Positions 1-10,651 of a DNA stretch of 64,000 nucleotides are shown here, in pieces. How positions within the stretch are numbered: position 1 is the first letter of the stretch; every line of letters starts with the position of its first letter. The position numbers and the translations under genes are program-made. The notes beneath the pieces are model-generated. The model did no database searches, was not told the DNA's origin, and saw only the letters and a program-made list of their open reading frames with translations. The stretch is from Amylostereum areolatum (Eukaryota > Basidiomycota > Agaricomycetes > Russulales > Stereaceae), in NCBI GenBank assembly GCA_012932865.1, contig SAXG01000006.1:1365091-1429090 (forward strand), written 5' to 3'.

Positions 1-185
1 CCGCCTTGAGTGGGCGGGTTCACGTGAGAGGATATGGTGGCTGGAGGAAGGGCGGGGGAGGTGTGGTTCGAGCGAGAGGCATCCCTTTGGAGGGAGGACC
101 AGAACTGATCCGGATGGGAAGAATGGAGGAGGGCGGAGGAAGCGTTCGAAGACGGAATGTGCGGATTGCGATCGAGGCCAATCAT
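1..185 (-). CDS. N-terminal part of an unrecognised Ser/Pro-rich protein, runs off the left edge
   Basis: On the minus strand an ATG at 185-183 opens a frame with no stop to the window edge (about 61 codons). The predicted residues start MIGLDRNPHIPSSNASS and are rich in Ser, Pro and His, the usual look of a disordered fungal N-terminus. Most codons end in G or C, as in the recognised genes nearby. The 700 bp upstream are GC-rich and include a CCAAT box in the correct orientation for this gene (ATTGG on the plus strand at about 745). No domain is visible, so no function is proposed. It could also be a chance open frame, because only the edge is present. Confidence 0.35.
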   Translation of the reverse strand, partial: MIGLDRNPHIPSSNASSALLHSSHPDQFWSSLQRDASRSNHTSPALPPATISSHVNPPTQG

Positions 186-1417
186 GAATCCCGTCGGGAA
201 TGCCGAGATAACGAGGACGAAATCGGTGACGGGCTCAGAACGCTTGCGGTCAAGTCAACGGTTGCGAGCCGTGGTATCCCGTGCGCCGTTCCCAGGGCGG
301 TGATCGGTTGGATGCGGTGGCTGGCGGCGGGAGCAAGGGCGGAGGAGCGTCGACAAAAACGGCTGAGGGATGCGGCCGCTGGTGTGGAAGAGCGTTTGGG
401 GGGCGAGGACGACGTGGAGGGCGAGAGGAGGCGGAGGAGAGTTGGACGAGGAGAACGAGGAGGACAACGTCGGCAAAAGATGGCGCGCCTGCCGCACCGT
501 GGGACTTTATTTCCCCTTTGCGCACCTCTCCCGCCGCACCTCTCCGTCGCCGGCGGGGCCTTGACTCTTGAGAGGGCTCGCTCTCGCTCTGCGCGTACTT
601 ATCCTCGAGGAAACGAGCGGCGAGCACGAGGGCGGGATGTGCGGGGGCGGGGAAGGATGCGGGGTAATCCTTTAATACAAAGAGAGACGCGGTGGAGCGC
701 TGCGTCACGTCACGACACAAACCGCGAGACAAGTGAGCTTTCTGATTGGTTGTGGGACAACAGCCACGTCATCGTAACGCGACGCGTGACAAGTCGCGTT
801 GACAAATGCACGTGGCTGCTTGCGTCATCCTAGGCTTGCGCGTCGGCCGGGTCGCCGCGTCGCTCTTCGTCTTGACCTCCACCACGTACTTGGCCACCGT
901 CATACCTTCCCACTCTCTATGGCACCTCTACGCACCGCCGTTAGCGTCAAAGTAGCCTCCATGGCACAGCCCTACTTATACCTTTTACTTTGTATATCAG
1001 AAAACAAATTCAAATCAATTTTCCTCCAAAGCAATGTTTGTGCAGCAACATGGACGTGTTTTGTCGCTTCGGTCACGATGACCGCGTCGCTCCCACCCCC
1101 CCTGATTGGATTTATTTATATATCTAGAGATTTTTCGGGAAATTTCCTCGGTGCTCGGATGAGGCGTGGTGGTCCCGAGCTCGAGTGATGTACGACACGA
1201 CCCGACCCGACACGACACAGTACAGCACACCCTGTCATCTGCATCCAGTGCATCTCGGTGCGTTCATCTGGATCATGTGCGCATTTTCTTTCTCTCTTGC
1301 GAGACGAACTGACATGTACTATTTGTGCAGAAGAATCTATGCGAGTTGGGGGTGACATTGGCTGGCCATTGGGACGGTGCACCGAGCAGGAACGCAGGTC
1401 CACTGATTCCGTCCAAG
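186..1417. other. Intergenic region, probably a divergent promoter
   Basis: No convincing gene. A 275-codon plus frame (6-833) and a 160-codon minus frame (732-250) exist but are Arg/Gly- or Pro-rich low-complexity translations of GC-rich DNA. Visible elements are an inverted CCAAT box near 745, an AT-rich stretch at about 665-682, a TTTATTTATATATC stretch near 1111-1124, and a short imperfect repeat of CGACA/CGACC units at about 1192-1222. Confidence 0.5.
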
Positions 1418-2054
1418 ATGCAGCCCCCAGAAACAGTGCCCATTCAACCTCCTCGCAAGCGAACGAGAACACGGCCGTCCAGGTATGACTGACCTTAACA
1501 AACTGATCAATGTCCTTGCTTACTATATTGTTGTCTACAGCTTTCCTCGGCTGACGCCATTGGCCACCGCCGGTCTTGAGTGCGAGCACAACGACATCCT
1601 CAGGATCCTGAAGGTCCGCAACAGCATTGTATTGTGTCGTCCACGTCCGAATCAACGACAGGCGACACGATAATGCAAGAACCCAACCAACCAGCAAGCC
1701 TCGAACGGAGCTTTCATAGATGGTACGTGCATACAGTATCAATCAATGTGATAGTAAAGGCTTTACTGATCCTTTTGTTATCCATATCACAGGTGATATG
1801 TCCTCATCGACATTGCATATTCGCAGGCCTACTCGGCCCTCGGCGACTTGCTTCCTACGCCCCCAAGGACTCCAGCTCTGAACCCTCAAGGAACAGAACA
1901 ACCCACTCTGCTATCGAAATGGCAGATTGCCAAGAGAGCCCGACACGAGCGAGAGCATTTGGGACCGTCACAAACCCCTCTAGGCATCCCGGCTACAGTT
2001 TTCCTACTATCGGACTGCGAGTTGAATCTTCTACACTTCATGCTTAGTACTTAG
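1418..2054 (+). CDS. Candidate spliced small gene, structure unresolved
   Basis: ATG at 1418 starts MQPPETVPIQPPRKRTRTRP and is followed at 1483 by a good intron (GTATGA to CTACAG, ending about 1540). A second intron-like segment (GTACGTG or GTGCAT to CACAG) lies at about 1723-1792. Two downstream stretches look like protein. One contains DTIMQEPNQPASLERSFHRW. The other contains LLPTPPRTPALNPQG and then LLSKWQIAKRARHEREH, and stops at 2054. They lie in different frames, and I could not find a splice combination that joins all pieces without a weak donor. The TPPRTP and basic stretches suggest a regulatory or nuclear protein, but no family is recognised. Transcript data are needed to fix the model. 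Confidence 0.3.
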
Positions 2055-2964
2055 TTATGCTTATTTGTTGCTTATTTGAATACAATCACCACAGCCTTGC
2101 TACTTGAATGAGTGCAATGCATGGGTCTATGCTAGTTTCTTACAGGCGGAAGCGAGCGGAGACGATATAATGATCGATGGCAGTTTGTCTCCAAGACTCT
2201 GCCTCTGCCGGGCCTCTGCCTCGAAAGACGTTTCAGAATCGATCACCTTCGTCCCTTTCCACCATCGTCAGCCTCGCCCAGCTCGTGTACTTGCCACCCT
2301 GATACTTACCCGGGCAACATCTCGCAGATTCCCTGACCCGTCGCACCACGCTTCAGAAGCACCTCCTCCCCAAGGTCTGACCATCTCCGACTCGGTCATC
2401 TACATTGATATACCTAGATCCATAAGCAGCGAATTCGGACGAGCTCCGTCGAGCCTTGCGCTCGCTCTTCCAAACATAAAGTTCCTCGCTCCGGTATTCC
2501 AAAACATCATTTCAAATTTGGGTCTTTCCCGCTTTTGCCTCCGACTTGAGCTTGAGAACCCGAGTCTCGTCATCGACGACCTGTACGGTACCTCTCCCCC
2601 TCCTCTCCCCCTCCGTCTAACCTCCAACTATATCAACAGGCTTTGCCATATCCCCTCGCTGTCGCATACACTCCCATCGTGCTTCTAACCCGGCGTCTAC
2701 CTACGTCTCCCCTCGCCCTTGTCTTCTCAGCGCCAGCCGTCATCTTGTCTTCTTCATCTCCCTCGCCGTGCGTGAGCTAATCAAAGCCTCCCAAGTACCT
2801 CAAGGTCCCACAGTCGCCCGCCGGCCAACAGCCGCATTGCATTTCGACTCATCGCATTGTTCACATCACGCTATAAATCAAAGCGTGGCCTCCGACCGCG
2901 TGTCCACCCACCCTTTCTCTCCACGACCACGACCTACCACCGCCACCCTCCCCAAGCCTCGGAA
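2055..2964. other. Upstream region of the SH3 gene
   Basis: A 194-codon plus frame (2104-2688) crosses this stretch. A neat 52-nt intron-like segment (about 2586-2638, GTACCT to CAACAG with CTAAC) lies inside it, so part may be transcribed, perhaps as the tail of the preceding candidate gene. No frame looks convincing throughout. The last 100 bp contain the TATA box of the SH3 gene. Confidence 0.4.
2872..2878 (+). promoter_or_regulatory. TATA box of the SH3 gene
   Basis: TATAAAT, about 87 nt upstream of the ATG at 2965, a usual distance for a fungal RNA polymerase II core promoter. Confidence 0.5.
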
Positions 2965-4324
2965 ATGGCCTTCTCCAACCTCTCAGGACACGAAAAGGAC
3001 GCCTTCTTCTCCCTCCTCGACGAGTTGAGTCCCCACCGTCCGACCCGATCTCACGGCCCCGCATCTTCCCCAAGATCCCATCGTCCGGTCCTCCCACTCA
3101 CCCTTTTCCGCCAGGTACTTCACCTCACGCCCCCACCTGCTCTCCCAACCCAACACAGGCGCCACAGCTCCAGGTCCAACCGCATCCACTGCCGCCGCCG
3201 CCTCCGCCGCCTCCGCCGCGCACCGCGCCTTCTCCGCAAACCCCGACGCAGCCTCCCGCTTCGTCTCCTCAGCCTTCAAAGCCGCAGCCCCTCCCAAACC
3301 CGCGCCCTCCGCATCCGCATCCGCCGTACTACCCCCCCCGTCCGTTTTTCCTTCGCTTCGCTCACGCGCTTACGCACAGGAATCCGACGCGCCGGACCCA
3401 GCGCCCGTGAGCGTGCGCGCGCGCGTCGCCGCCGCCTCCTCGCTCTTCAATCACGCGTCCCCAGGCGGCGCCGCCTTCCGCCCCTCGATCCCGCCCTCGC
3501 CCCAACCGTCCTCGACCGCAACCGGCGTCAGCGGCCTCGTCACCAGCCGTGTACGTACCCCCCTCCTCCTCCTCCTCCTCCTCCTCCTCCTCCTCCTCCT
3601 CCTCCTCCTCCTCCTCCTCCTCCTCCTCCTCCTCCTCCTCCTCCTCCTCCTCCTCCTCCTCCTCCTCCTCCTCCTCCTCCTCCTCCTCCTCTTTCCCGTC
3701 CTCCTTCTCTTTCCCCTTCCCCGCAATCCCTCCTCACGCGCCATCTACCCCCGCAGAAATTCGGCGACATCGACACGACCTCGACCAAGAACGCCTTCGG
3801 CTCCATCCGCGGCTCGACCGCGAGCAAGAACGCACCGGCCGCCGCGCCTCCCGTGCCCCCCGCGTTCGGCGCTAAGAAGAGCGCGTTCGCGCCCCCGCCC
3901 ATCCGACGCACGTCCACCGCCTCCACCTCCCCCACTGCCTCTCCTTCGCCACCACCACCGCCGCCTCCGCCTCCACCACCACCAGCACAGGCAGTCCCAG
4001 AGGAGGAAGAGACGTACGGGGAGTGGGCAGAGGCCATCTACGACTACGACAGCGGAGTATGTCCCCCATCCTCACCCTCACCGATCCACGCGCCCTTCCC
4101 TGACACCGCCGTTTCGAAATTCGCACCCGCAGGAAGCCGGCGACCTCGCGATCAAGGAGAACGAACGGATCCTGATCACCGAGCGCACGTCGGACGATTG
4201 GTCGGCACTCTCCCTTTCGTTTTTTCACCTGCGGGGCCCGTGCTGAGCGTCATTTCATAGGTGGACAGGAGAGGTCGACGGCAGGACAGGCTTGTTCCCT
4301 TCGGCGTACGTAAAGCTCTTGTAA
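2965..4324 (+). CDS. C-terminal SH3-domain protein
   Basis: Five exons: 2965-3023, 3115-3550, 3757-4056, 4133-4200 and 4261-4324. The product starts MAFSNLSGHEKDAFFSLLDE. It continues with an Ala/Pro-rich linker containing polyproline runs and ends in one SH3 domain of about 55 residues. The domain shows the ALYDY-like motif (AIYDYDSG), the acidic RT loop, the WW pair (DDWWTGEVDGRTGLFPS) and the terminal P-x-x-Y (PSAYVKLL). SH3 domains bind proline-rich ligands, and fungal proteins of this layout act in actin patches and endocytosis; that role is inferred. Intron 2 consists mostly of a CTC microsatellite. All junctions keep frame and use GT-AG borders. The exact orthologue (Lsb1/Pin3-like or another actin-associated SH3 protein) is not resolved. 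Confidence 0.85.
3562..3691. repeat. CTC trinucleotide microsatellite inside an intron
   Basis: About 43 uninterrupted CTC (CCT) units fill most of intron 2 of the SH3 gene (3551-3756). Because the repeat has no stop in any frame, it produces long spurious poly-Pro, poly-Leu, poly-Ser, poly-Arg and poly-Gly frames on both strands. The polypyrimidine tract lies on the sense strand between a GTACGT donor and a CCGCAG acceptor. Confidence 0.9.
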
Positions 4325-4774
4325 GCACACGACCGTCCCCAGCCGCCCCCGTTCCGTATGTACTCTGGTAAGCTCTCCCTCGCGTCCATCCGAAAGTGTG
4401 TGGTATCCGATTATGATATTTTTGGTTCTAGCGCTACATGACGAGTGGGGTGACAGAAATTAGACTGTACTACATGAATCAATCCAGGCCAGAGAATAAA
4501 CGAGGACACGAAGGCGTATAGTGCTGGATACATATCGAGCAGACAAACAAAAAACCAGGCACGGTACCGAACCAAATCGACGCGCTCGCGATGCATAGGA
4601 CTGCGCTACAGGGTAAAAGAAGCAACGGGGCCGTCGGGAACAGACTGAGAAGAAAGAAAGAAGAGGCGGGGAGAAACCCCGTTCGGCGTCCAGAAGTTTC
4701 GATAAAAAGAAAGGTGGGAAATACGATGTGGATGGCCGAGCACATCGACCCCCCGTGTGGCATCACTGACTCGC
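4325..4774. other. Tail-to-tail intergenic region
   Basis: Space between the ends of the SH3 gene (+) and the cyclin gene (-). It presumably holds the two 3' untranslated regions. No gene or structured element was seen. Confidence 0.5.
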
Positions 4775-6310
4775 TCACGCGTCCGTGTCGACGCCGGCGT
4801 GAAGCATCGACGACCGCGACTGGGCAAGACGACGAAGGTGGAAGGACCCCGTAGACTGAGCATGACTGAGACCCATCGGTTCGGGCTCCACGATGTCGAC
4901 GACGGTCCCCTGCAGCGTCTTCCCGTTCGCCATGGTCACAGGAGCAGAGCCTTTCGTCGCAGCACCCCACATGCGGCTGAGGAAGTTGCCAGAGCCCGAG
5001 GAAGCAGTTGTCGCACGCGTGGGGCTGGCCATGGAAGGCAAGGTCCGGCTGGCAGACATCTTGGACTCCACGAAGGTCGACCGCCTCACGCGGAGGCTGC
5101 GCTTGTTCACCAACGCCTGCTTTGGGGAGGGCAAGATCGCCTGCGGGAGGTTCGCCAGCGTCGAGTCCGAGTGGAGGGTGTGAAGCGAGGTAGACGAGTC
5201 GCGAGCGCCGATGAGCGTGGTGTCCGAGGCTTTGCGTGCGCGCGAGGCGCGGCGGTACGCAGCCACAGGGACCGGACGCAACACAAACTTGGTGTCTTCC
5301 CGGGGACGCTCATCCACAGAGTCCGACTCGTCGCTGGAGGCACAGTCGTCCGACGTCGCAGAGCCGCTGTCTTCGGTGAGCAAAGGCATCACGTTTTCCG
5401 AGTCCACCGAACTGCCGACGCTGACGCTTCGCGAACTAGGTTGGCTCGCGCCCGCCGCGTTGACGTTGTCGGCCTTGAGGTACGGCTTGGAGATTCGCTT
5501 TGCGAGGCTGTGAACGGCGGCGACGAAGGCGGGCGGCGGCGGAGGCACGACATGGTGAACGTCGGAGTCATACGGCGGTGTGGGCGGCATCTGCGCCTGA
5601 GCACGCGCCTTGCCTGCTTCGGTGACCTTGCTGACCGCTTTCTGTCTTGCTTCCGATCGTACAGGCAGGGGCATGAAGGGCGCAAAGAAGCTGCAGGCCT
5701 CTTCCTCGTCGAACCGAAGGTCATAGTCGAGCAGGAAGAGCAGTTGCTTCTCCATGAGGTTGATCTCTGCGATGTCGAAGATGCGCGCGTACGCCGCCCA
5801 GTGCTTGTTCTTCGGGGACGAGTCGTTGAGGTACTTCGCGGCCACGATGAGCGTCGCGAGGAAGACCCGGTGGCGTGTGCATGGAAGCCCTACATGGTGG
5901 CGGCGGTCAGTTCAAATCACGGCGACGGCTAGGGGACCAAGCGCACCCTTGGCCATCTTGGGCAGCTTAAGATGCAAACGCTCGAGGAAGATGAGCGTGG
6001 TCAAGAGGACGGGGACCTGGACATGGGACGCGTTGACGATCTGGATGATGAAGTCCTCGAGCGGCATGAGGCCCTGCAAGCGGAAAGGATCCTCTACGAA
6101 CTCTCCCCTGACCGGCGTGTGCGGCGGTGTAGGAAGAGCGGCGGCAACATCGAGGGGCTGCTCGTCTGAGACGGGGATGACGCGGGTAGCCTGGCGTGCG
6201 ACATAATGGACCATGTCGTACGTGACGCCCTGGCGGACGAGCTTGGTGAGGAGGGGGTTGTGGGCCGTATGGGGGAGGAGAGATGCGGGATGACGGCGGG
6301 ACGAGGCCAT
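4775..6310 (-). CDS. Pcl-type (Pho85-partner) cyclin
   Basis: Two exons, 6310-5947 and 5889-4775, with one intron (GTGCGC to TGTAG). The product of roughly 475 residues starts MASSRRHPASLLPH. The N-terminal half carries a cyclin box with the Pcl1/Pcl2-type signature: LTTLIFLERLHLKLP, then CTRHRVFLATLIVAAKYLND, the SPKNKHW motif, and the ending MEKQLLFLLDYDLRF. These proteins activate the Pho85/Cdk5-like kinase and link the cell cycle to polarity and nutrient signals. The C-terminal 300 residues are Ser/Pro/Thr-rich and probably disordered, with many proline-directed phosphorylation sites possible. The start is the first ATG in frame, 100 nt downstream of a TATA box. Assignment to Pcl1/2 rather than Pcl6/7 is by motif only. 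Confidence 0.88.
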
Positions 6311-6832
6311 TGGAGAAAAAGCGAGTGGGGGGAGTATGAAGATGTGGTGGACGCCGCCCTGCAAGGGGAAAGGGAGGGGATGAAGGACGAAGGTGGCGGC
6401 GGGCGCTGGGTTTTATAGGGCGCTGTCGATCGCGAAGGCGGCGGGAATCGATCCAAACAAGCAACAACGGCGGGAAGAACTGGGCGAGCGAGTTGGATGC
6501 CGCTTACAGCAGACGAGGGTAGGCTGCTTTGGGACTCAAGGCTGCACTGTTACGGCCGCTGAATGAACTCGATCTGAAAGCGAAGGGAAGGTAGAAAGTG
6601 GAGATGGAGAAGGAGAAGGAAGAAGAGGACTGAGAACGATGTAAAGCCTCCAACAGGAGTTATATACCGAAACTGATTTGGGTTTCGACTGCTCCCCACT
6701 TGTGACTTAGACTCGGAATGCAAACGCGACGCGCACGTCACGTGCTGGGAATATCGTAGTTGATGGGCGCGTGCTGCTCAAGACACGTCTGCCTTCCGAA
6801 TCCAAGTACTTACCGTAACCGCATGTCTAACC
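6311..6832. other. Divergent promoter region, cyclin (-) and transporter (+)
   Basis: About 520 bp between two divergent start codons. It holds the cyclin TATA box and a TTATATACC stretch near 6660. No gene was seen. Confidence 0.5.
6411..6417 (-). promoter_or_regulatory. TATA box of the cyclin gene
   Basis: Minus-strand TATAAAA about 100 nt upstream of the cyclin ATG. Confidence 0.5.
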
Positions 6833-8141
6833 ATGCTTATGGACTGGGTCGCAACGTTTGGTCTTGTATTTGGAGGCTGCTGCAGGTACGCATCTCCTCG
6901 AAAATGAGATGTTCGTATGTAATGACCACCGTCCAGCAACGCAGTTACGCTTGAACGCCTGACCTCGGAACATCCTACCATCGGCTCTCTCATCACTTTC
7001 GCTCAGTTCGCCGTCGTCTCTATTCATGGTCTGCGCAAGTTCCTGGTTTTTACAAGAGGCCCTTTTGGCCTTCCCCTCCCTCAACTCAGGCCGCGCCGGG
7101 TCCCTCTCTTGCCCTACATAATCCAAGTCTGCCTGTTTTCCGTCATCTCCTTGCTCAACAATGCAGCTTTCGCCTACAAGATACCCATGCCTGTCCACAT
7201 AATATTTCGGAGCGGTGGCCTTGTAATCAGCATGCTCATGGGCTGGCTAATATCCGGCAAGAAGTAGGTCTTCTTTCTCTCTCTCACCTTCCCTTGTACC
7301 TATTGTTTGTGCTAGGTATACTGTCATCCAAGTGGTTTCCGTGATTGTGATCACATCCGGTGTCTCCCTTACCACCCTATCTGCATCCCATCGGAAGAAA
7401 TCCGTTTCTACAACATCGATATCCTCCTCGGACGGACCTGCGCTAACAACCTACCTAACCGGAATCGCCATCCTTACCCTCGCCTTGGTCCTCTCCGGCT
7501 TTCTCGGTCTCGTACAAGATCATACCTACTCAACCTACGGAAAGCGATCATCTACTGCAAGTTCCGAACCCAAAGCTCCCCAAGACGATGCTCGCAGCAA
7601 TACTCACCACGGAAAACTCCCTGACATATGGGAAGAGTCTATGTTCTACCTCCATTTCCTTTCGATGCCCATGTTCGCCTTCGTCGCGGGCGATCTTGCC
7701 TCGCAAGTCAACCTTCTGACCACCAGCCAACACATTCACGTCCCCCTCCCTCTACCCAACACCCTGCTCCGGGTCTTACCCCCATCTAACGTGCAGACAT
7801 TTGCTCCCGCGTCGTCTTCATTCTCATCTTACAGACTCCCCATACCCTCTGCGCTCCCCCCTCTTATTCTCAACACGCTTACCCAGCTCCTATGCGTCGC
7901 AGGTGTCAATCGCCTCACCACGCGCGTCACCGCGCTAACAGTGACCCTCGTCCTCGTGGTCCGCAAGGCGGTTTCCCTCGTGCTCAGCGTAGTCTTGTTC
8001 AACGGGAACACGTCCATGGACCCCCAAGCTCGAATGCTGTTATGGGGTGGAGCCGCTCTGGTATTTACCGGAACGGTAGGCTACACCTTTGGCTCAAACA
8101 AGCCTCAAAGCTCCGTCAAACAAAAGGACAAAGACGAGTAG
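6833..8141 (+). CDS. YEA4: UDP-N-acetylglucosamine transporter, Yea4/SLC35B4 family
   Basis: Three exons: 6833-6885, 6937-7263 and 7316-8141. The product of about 400 residues starts MLMDWVATFGLVFGGCCSNA and has around ten hydrophobic segments. Family features include LLNNAAFAYKIPMPVHIIFRSGG followed by MGWLISGKKY, a lumenal loop with LVQDHTYSTYGK, and ESMFYLHFLSMPMF. The C-terminal pair is LTTRVTALTVTLVLVVRKAVSL and FNGNTSMDPQARMLLWGGA. This belongs to the UAA nucleotide-sugar transporter family, which imports UDP-GlcNAc into the ER/Golgi for chitin and glycan synthesis. The first ATG in frame was chosen. An overlapping upstream ATG at 6823 is in another frame. Confidence 0.9.
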
Positions 8142-8247
8142 GATTTTCACGTTTTTTTCATGGGTATCGGGGGACTCTTGGACCAGTTCAAGTGTATTCT
8201 ATGTACTTCATACTTTAAGTAACTTATACCAAGCCTATTGCGACACG

Positions 8248-10029
8248 TTACTCCACAGGCGATGCATATACCCCACTCTCCGTCAACATCCTGACACACT
8301 CCTTTATCTCCTCATCTATGTCGTGGTGCCATACCTTCTCCCACAGCTCCTTCAAATCTGCCTTTCTCGCTTCATTCGTAGGACCCGACGGTCCGTGTCC
8401 ATGGTACAAATCGCCAGCCGCCTTGCTCCCTAGGGTGATGTATGCATCGCGAGGGACACGAACGGCGTCGTACGCGCCGAGAACGGCCTGTCCAACACGG
8501 GTGCGGTCAGCGACACACTCTCTGCAGGCGTCCACCATCATGTCCCCACCTCCAAGTTGGACGAGGTTGTCTGCGGATGACCGAGCAGGCGAGAGAGGAC
8601 GTATGCATCCTCTATGCCCGCGCCCGCGCCCGCACCTAGATGTGGGAGCATTCCATGCGCCTGCGCAGTCATAAAGTGAGACCGATATAGCCTATTGCAA
8701 GGTCGCACACGAGCTAACCGCATCGCCGAGCAGAGCCACATTACCCTTGACGAACGTCTTCAACGGCGGGTAGATTCCATGAACCGACCACCTGCTGGGC
8801 CTCTCGATGCACTTGAGCATTATCAAGGCATCTTCGCCCCACCCCTCGTATTGATCAAGCAGCTCCTTTTGCGTCACTTCCTGGACCCAGCTGCGCGCAC
8901 CATTTGGGTCGGCTGGCAACATAGGCTTGTCGAAATCGGCCACGAACGCGACGATGTTGAGCTATGAACACACAAACGGCGACAAACCCGTTAGCATCTA
9001 CCAAGAGAACGTTTGTACCAAGCAAGCCCGACATACCACCGTGTCGTGCTTGATGGGGAATGTGATGATATGCTGTTTGAGACCTGTATAAGTATCGACT
9101 CCCCGTATGTCTGTGAGGCTCACCCTCCCGTAGCCCATCCAGCAGTTCAACAAAGGACTCATCTCGGGCGCCACCTTCATCCCGGCTTTCTTCAGCGTTT
9201 CCAGCCCCACCAACCCACGATACGCCATCGTGTTCATAGACACCAGCGCCCTCTCATCCGCCTCCGGACCGATCACAAATCGCCTCACACTGCTCCTCAC
9301 CCCGTCCGCCCCGACGACGACGTCCGTCTCGTGCGTGGTCCCGTCCGCAAAGTGGATAACTGTCCGGGACGGGGTGGTCGATGACTGCGTGATATCGACG
9401 CAGCGTTTCTTGAAATGCGTTGGGACCGTGCTCGGGTCGATGAGTGCCGCCAGTCCATCCAACAGCCCCGCGCTACAAGCTTCACGTCACTCAGGCATGA
9501 CTTGCCGAATGTGAAGGCTACTGACCGATGTAAAGAAAAGCCCACATCCTCGGGCCGACACTCGTACTTCAGATCTGGTCAATACATCCCTCAAGCACAC
9601 CGGAACGGCAGCTTTCACGCTCACCTGGTAAAGTACCTCGTGCCCTTCCCCGGCCCGTCTGAAAAGGAATGGACGCACAGACGGCGCATCTTCCGCTCTC
9701 GCCGCGATATCATCTAATATGCCCAACTTCCCCAGAATTCTCACAGCGTTCGGTCCTAGCACGCCAAGGTGGGCACTCACGCTCAGCTAGCCACAACTTA
9801 GTCGACCCACCGATCCCAATTCCCGCACCTATCTCGGCATACTTTGGCTACGTTGATCCATTAGCTCAACGCGCCACCATTCCACAAGCATTGAGGTGCC
9901 CACCGCCGCTTCGAAGATGTCGACCTTGACCCCCTCTTGGACCAGCGCGATAGCGAAAAGGAGGCCACAGATCCCACCTCCCACGATCGCTACCTGGAAG
10001 TCTTTCTGCCCTACTTGTGCCAAGGTCAT
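8248..10029 (-). CDS. FAD-dependent monooxygenase, salicylate-hydroxylase-like (copy 1)
   Basis: Starts MTLAQVGQKDFQVAIVGGG at 10029. The N-terminal Rossmann motif is GGGICGL and the ribose-binding acid lies in VDIFEAA. The DG motif is VVVGADGVRSSVRRF, and the FAD GD motif is LLGDA joined by splicing to AHGMLPHLGAGAG. These place it in the class A flavoprotein hydroxylases (FAD_binding_3), about 430 residues and full length, ending SGVYASPVE. At least seven introns are needed. One exon is only 36 nt long (CCAAAGTATGCCGAG...ATCG, about 9853-9818). It is convergent with the transporter and lies head-to-tail with copy 2. Such enzymes hydroxylate phenolic or other aromatic substrates with NAD(P)H; the substrate cannot be told. 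Confidence 0.88.
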
Positions 10030-10651
10030 TTTACTCGAGACACGCGGCTTGCCTTCAGTCACAAGTCGGTCTAACGGGGAGCAGGATCTTACCGTATGCT
10101 TCAAGACTTCGAGGGAGGTGAAGAAGGAGGCGCTGACACGATATTTTCATCTTCCTTACATGTTATAACCCCCTGGGCCGTGGGTGACCAGCCTTCCTAT
10201 CGGCGTCTGACGAATCCTGCTAGGGATGGCACATCTACTCATGGGGATACTTATTAGAATGCAAATTTTTCTGTTGGGTTCCTGTTGGGCCTTGTCACGA
10301 GGCCGCTCAACTTAGCATGCACTGGCATATATACCTTTATAAGCAATGCGATGAAGCTAAGCCTTATGAGTTCTTAGTATCATCCTCCCTACCGAGTAGA
10401 CACTGTCACTGACACACTATCTTGGTGTCGACATATTTGTTTTTGCGACAGTCTTTGGACAGTCTCGCATCCTTCACATTGCCTTCGGTGGGTTTCCGGA
10501 GGCCACACACAGTAGTGGCGAACGAGAGTCGTTTCAAGTGCAATCTTAGTCTCGGCTCCAGACGTTTTCCCACTCTAACCGGCGCGCAAGGACTCGACTC
10601 CAAGTCAAACTGAAGATTCATATCAGGGCTTCAACGGAGCTTCGCGACAAG
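10030..10651. other. Intergenic region between the tandem monooxygenases
   Basis: About 620 bp. It would hold the promoter of copy 1 (minus strand). A minus-strand GGTATATATGCC stretch lies near 10327-10340, about 300 nt upstream of the copy 1 ATG. No gene was seen. Confidence 0.5.

Noticed and set aside
6..833. 275-codon plus-strand open frame
   Set aside because: Arg/Gly/Glu-rich low-complexity translation of GC-rich DNA without domain or intron signals; overlaps other equally open frames and a probable promoter.
1116..1742. 208-codon minus-strand frame
   Set aside because: Antisense of the better-supported plus-strand intron signals; no domain.
3407..4246. Long poly-Leu, poly-Ser, poly-Pro, poly-Arg and poly-Gly frames
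   Set aside because: Produced by the stop-free CTC microsatellite in an intron; only the spliced SH3 frame is supported.
4757..5932. 391-codon plus-strand frame
   Set aside because: Antisense of the cyclin C-terminal exon; Arg/Val-rich and no domain.
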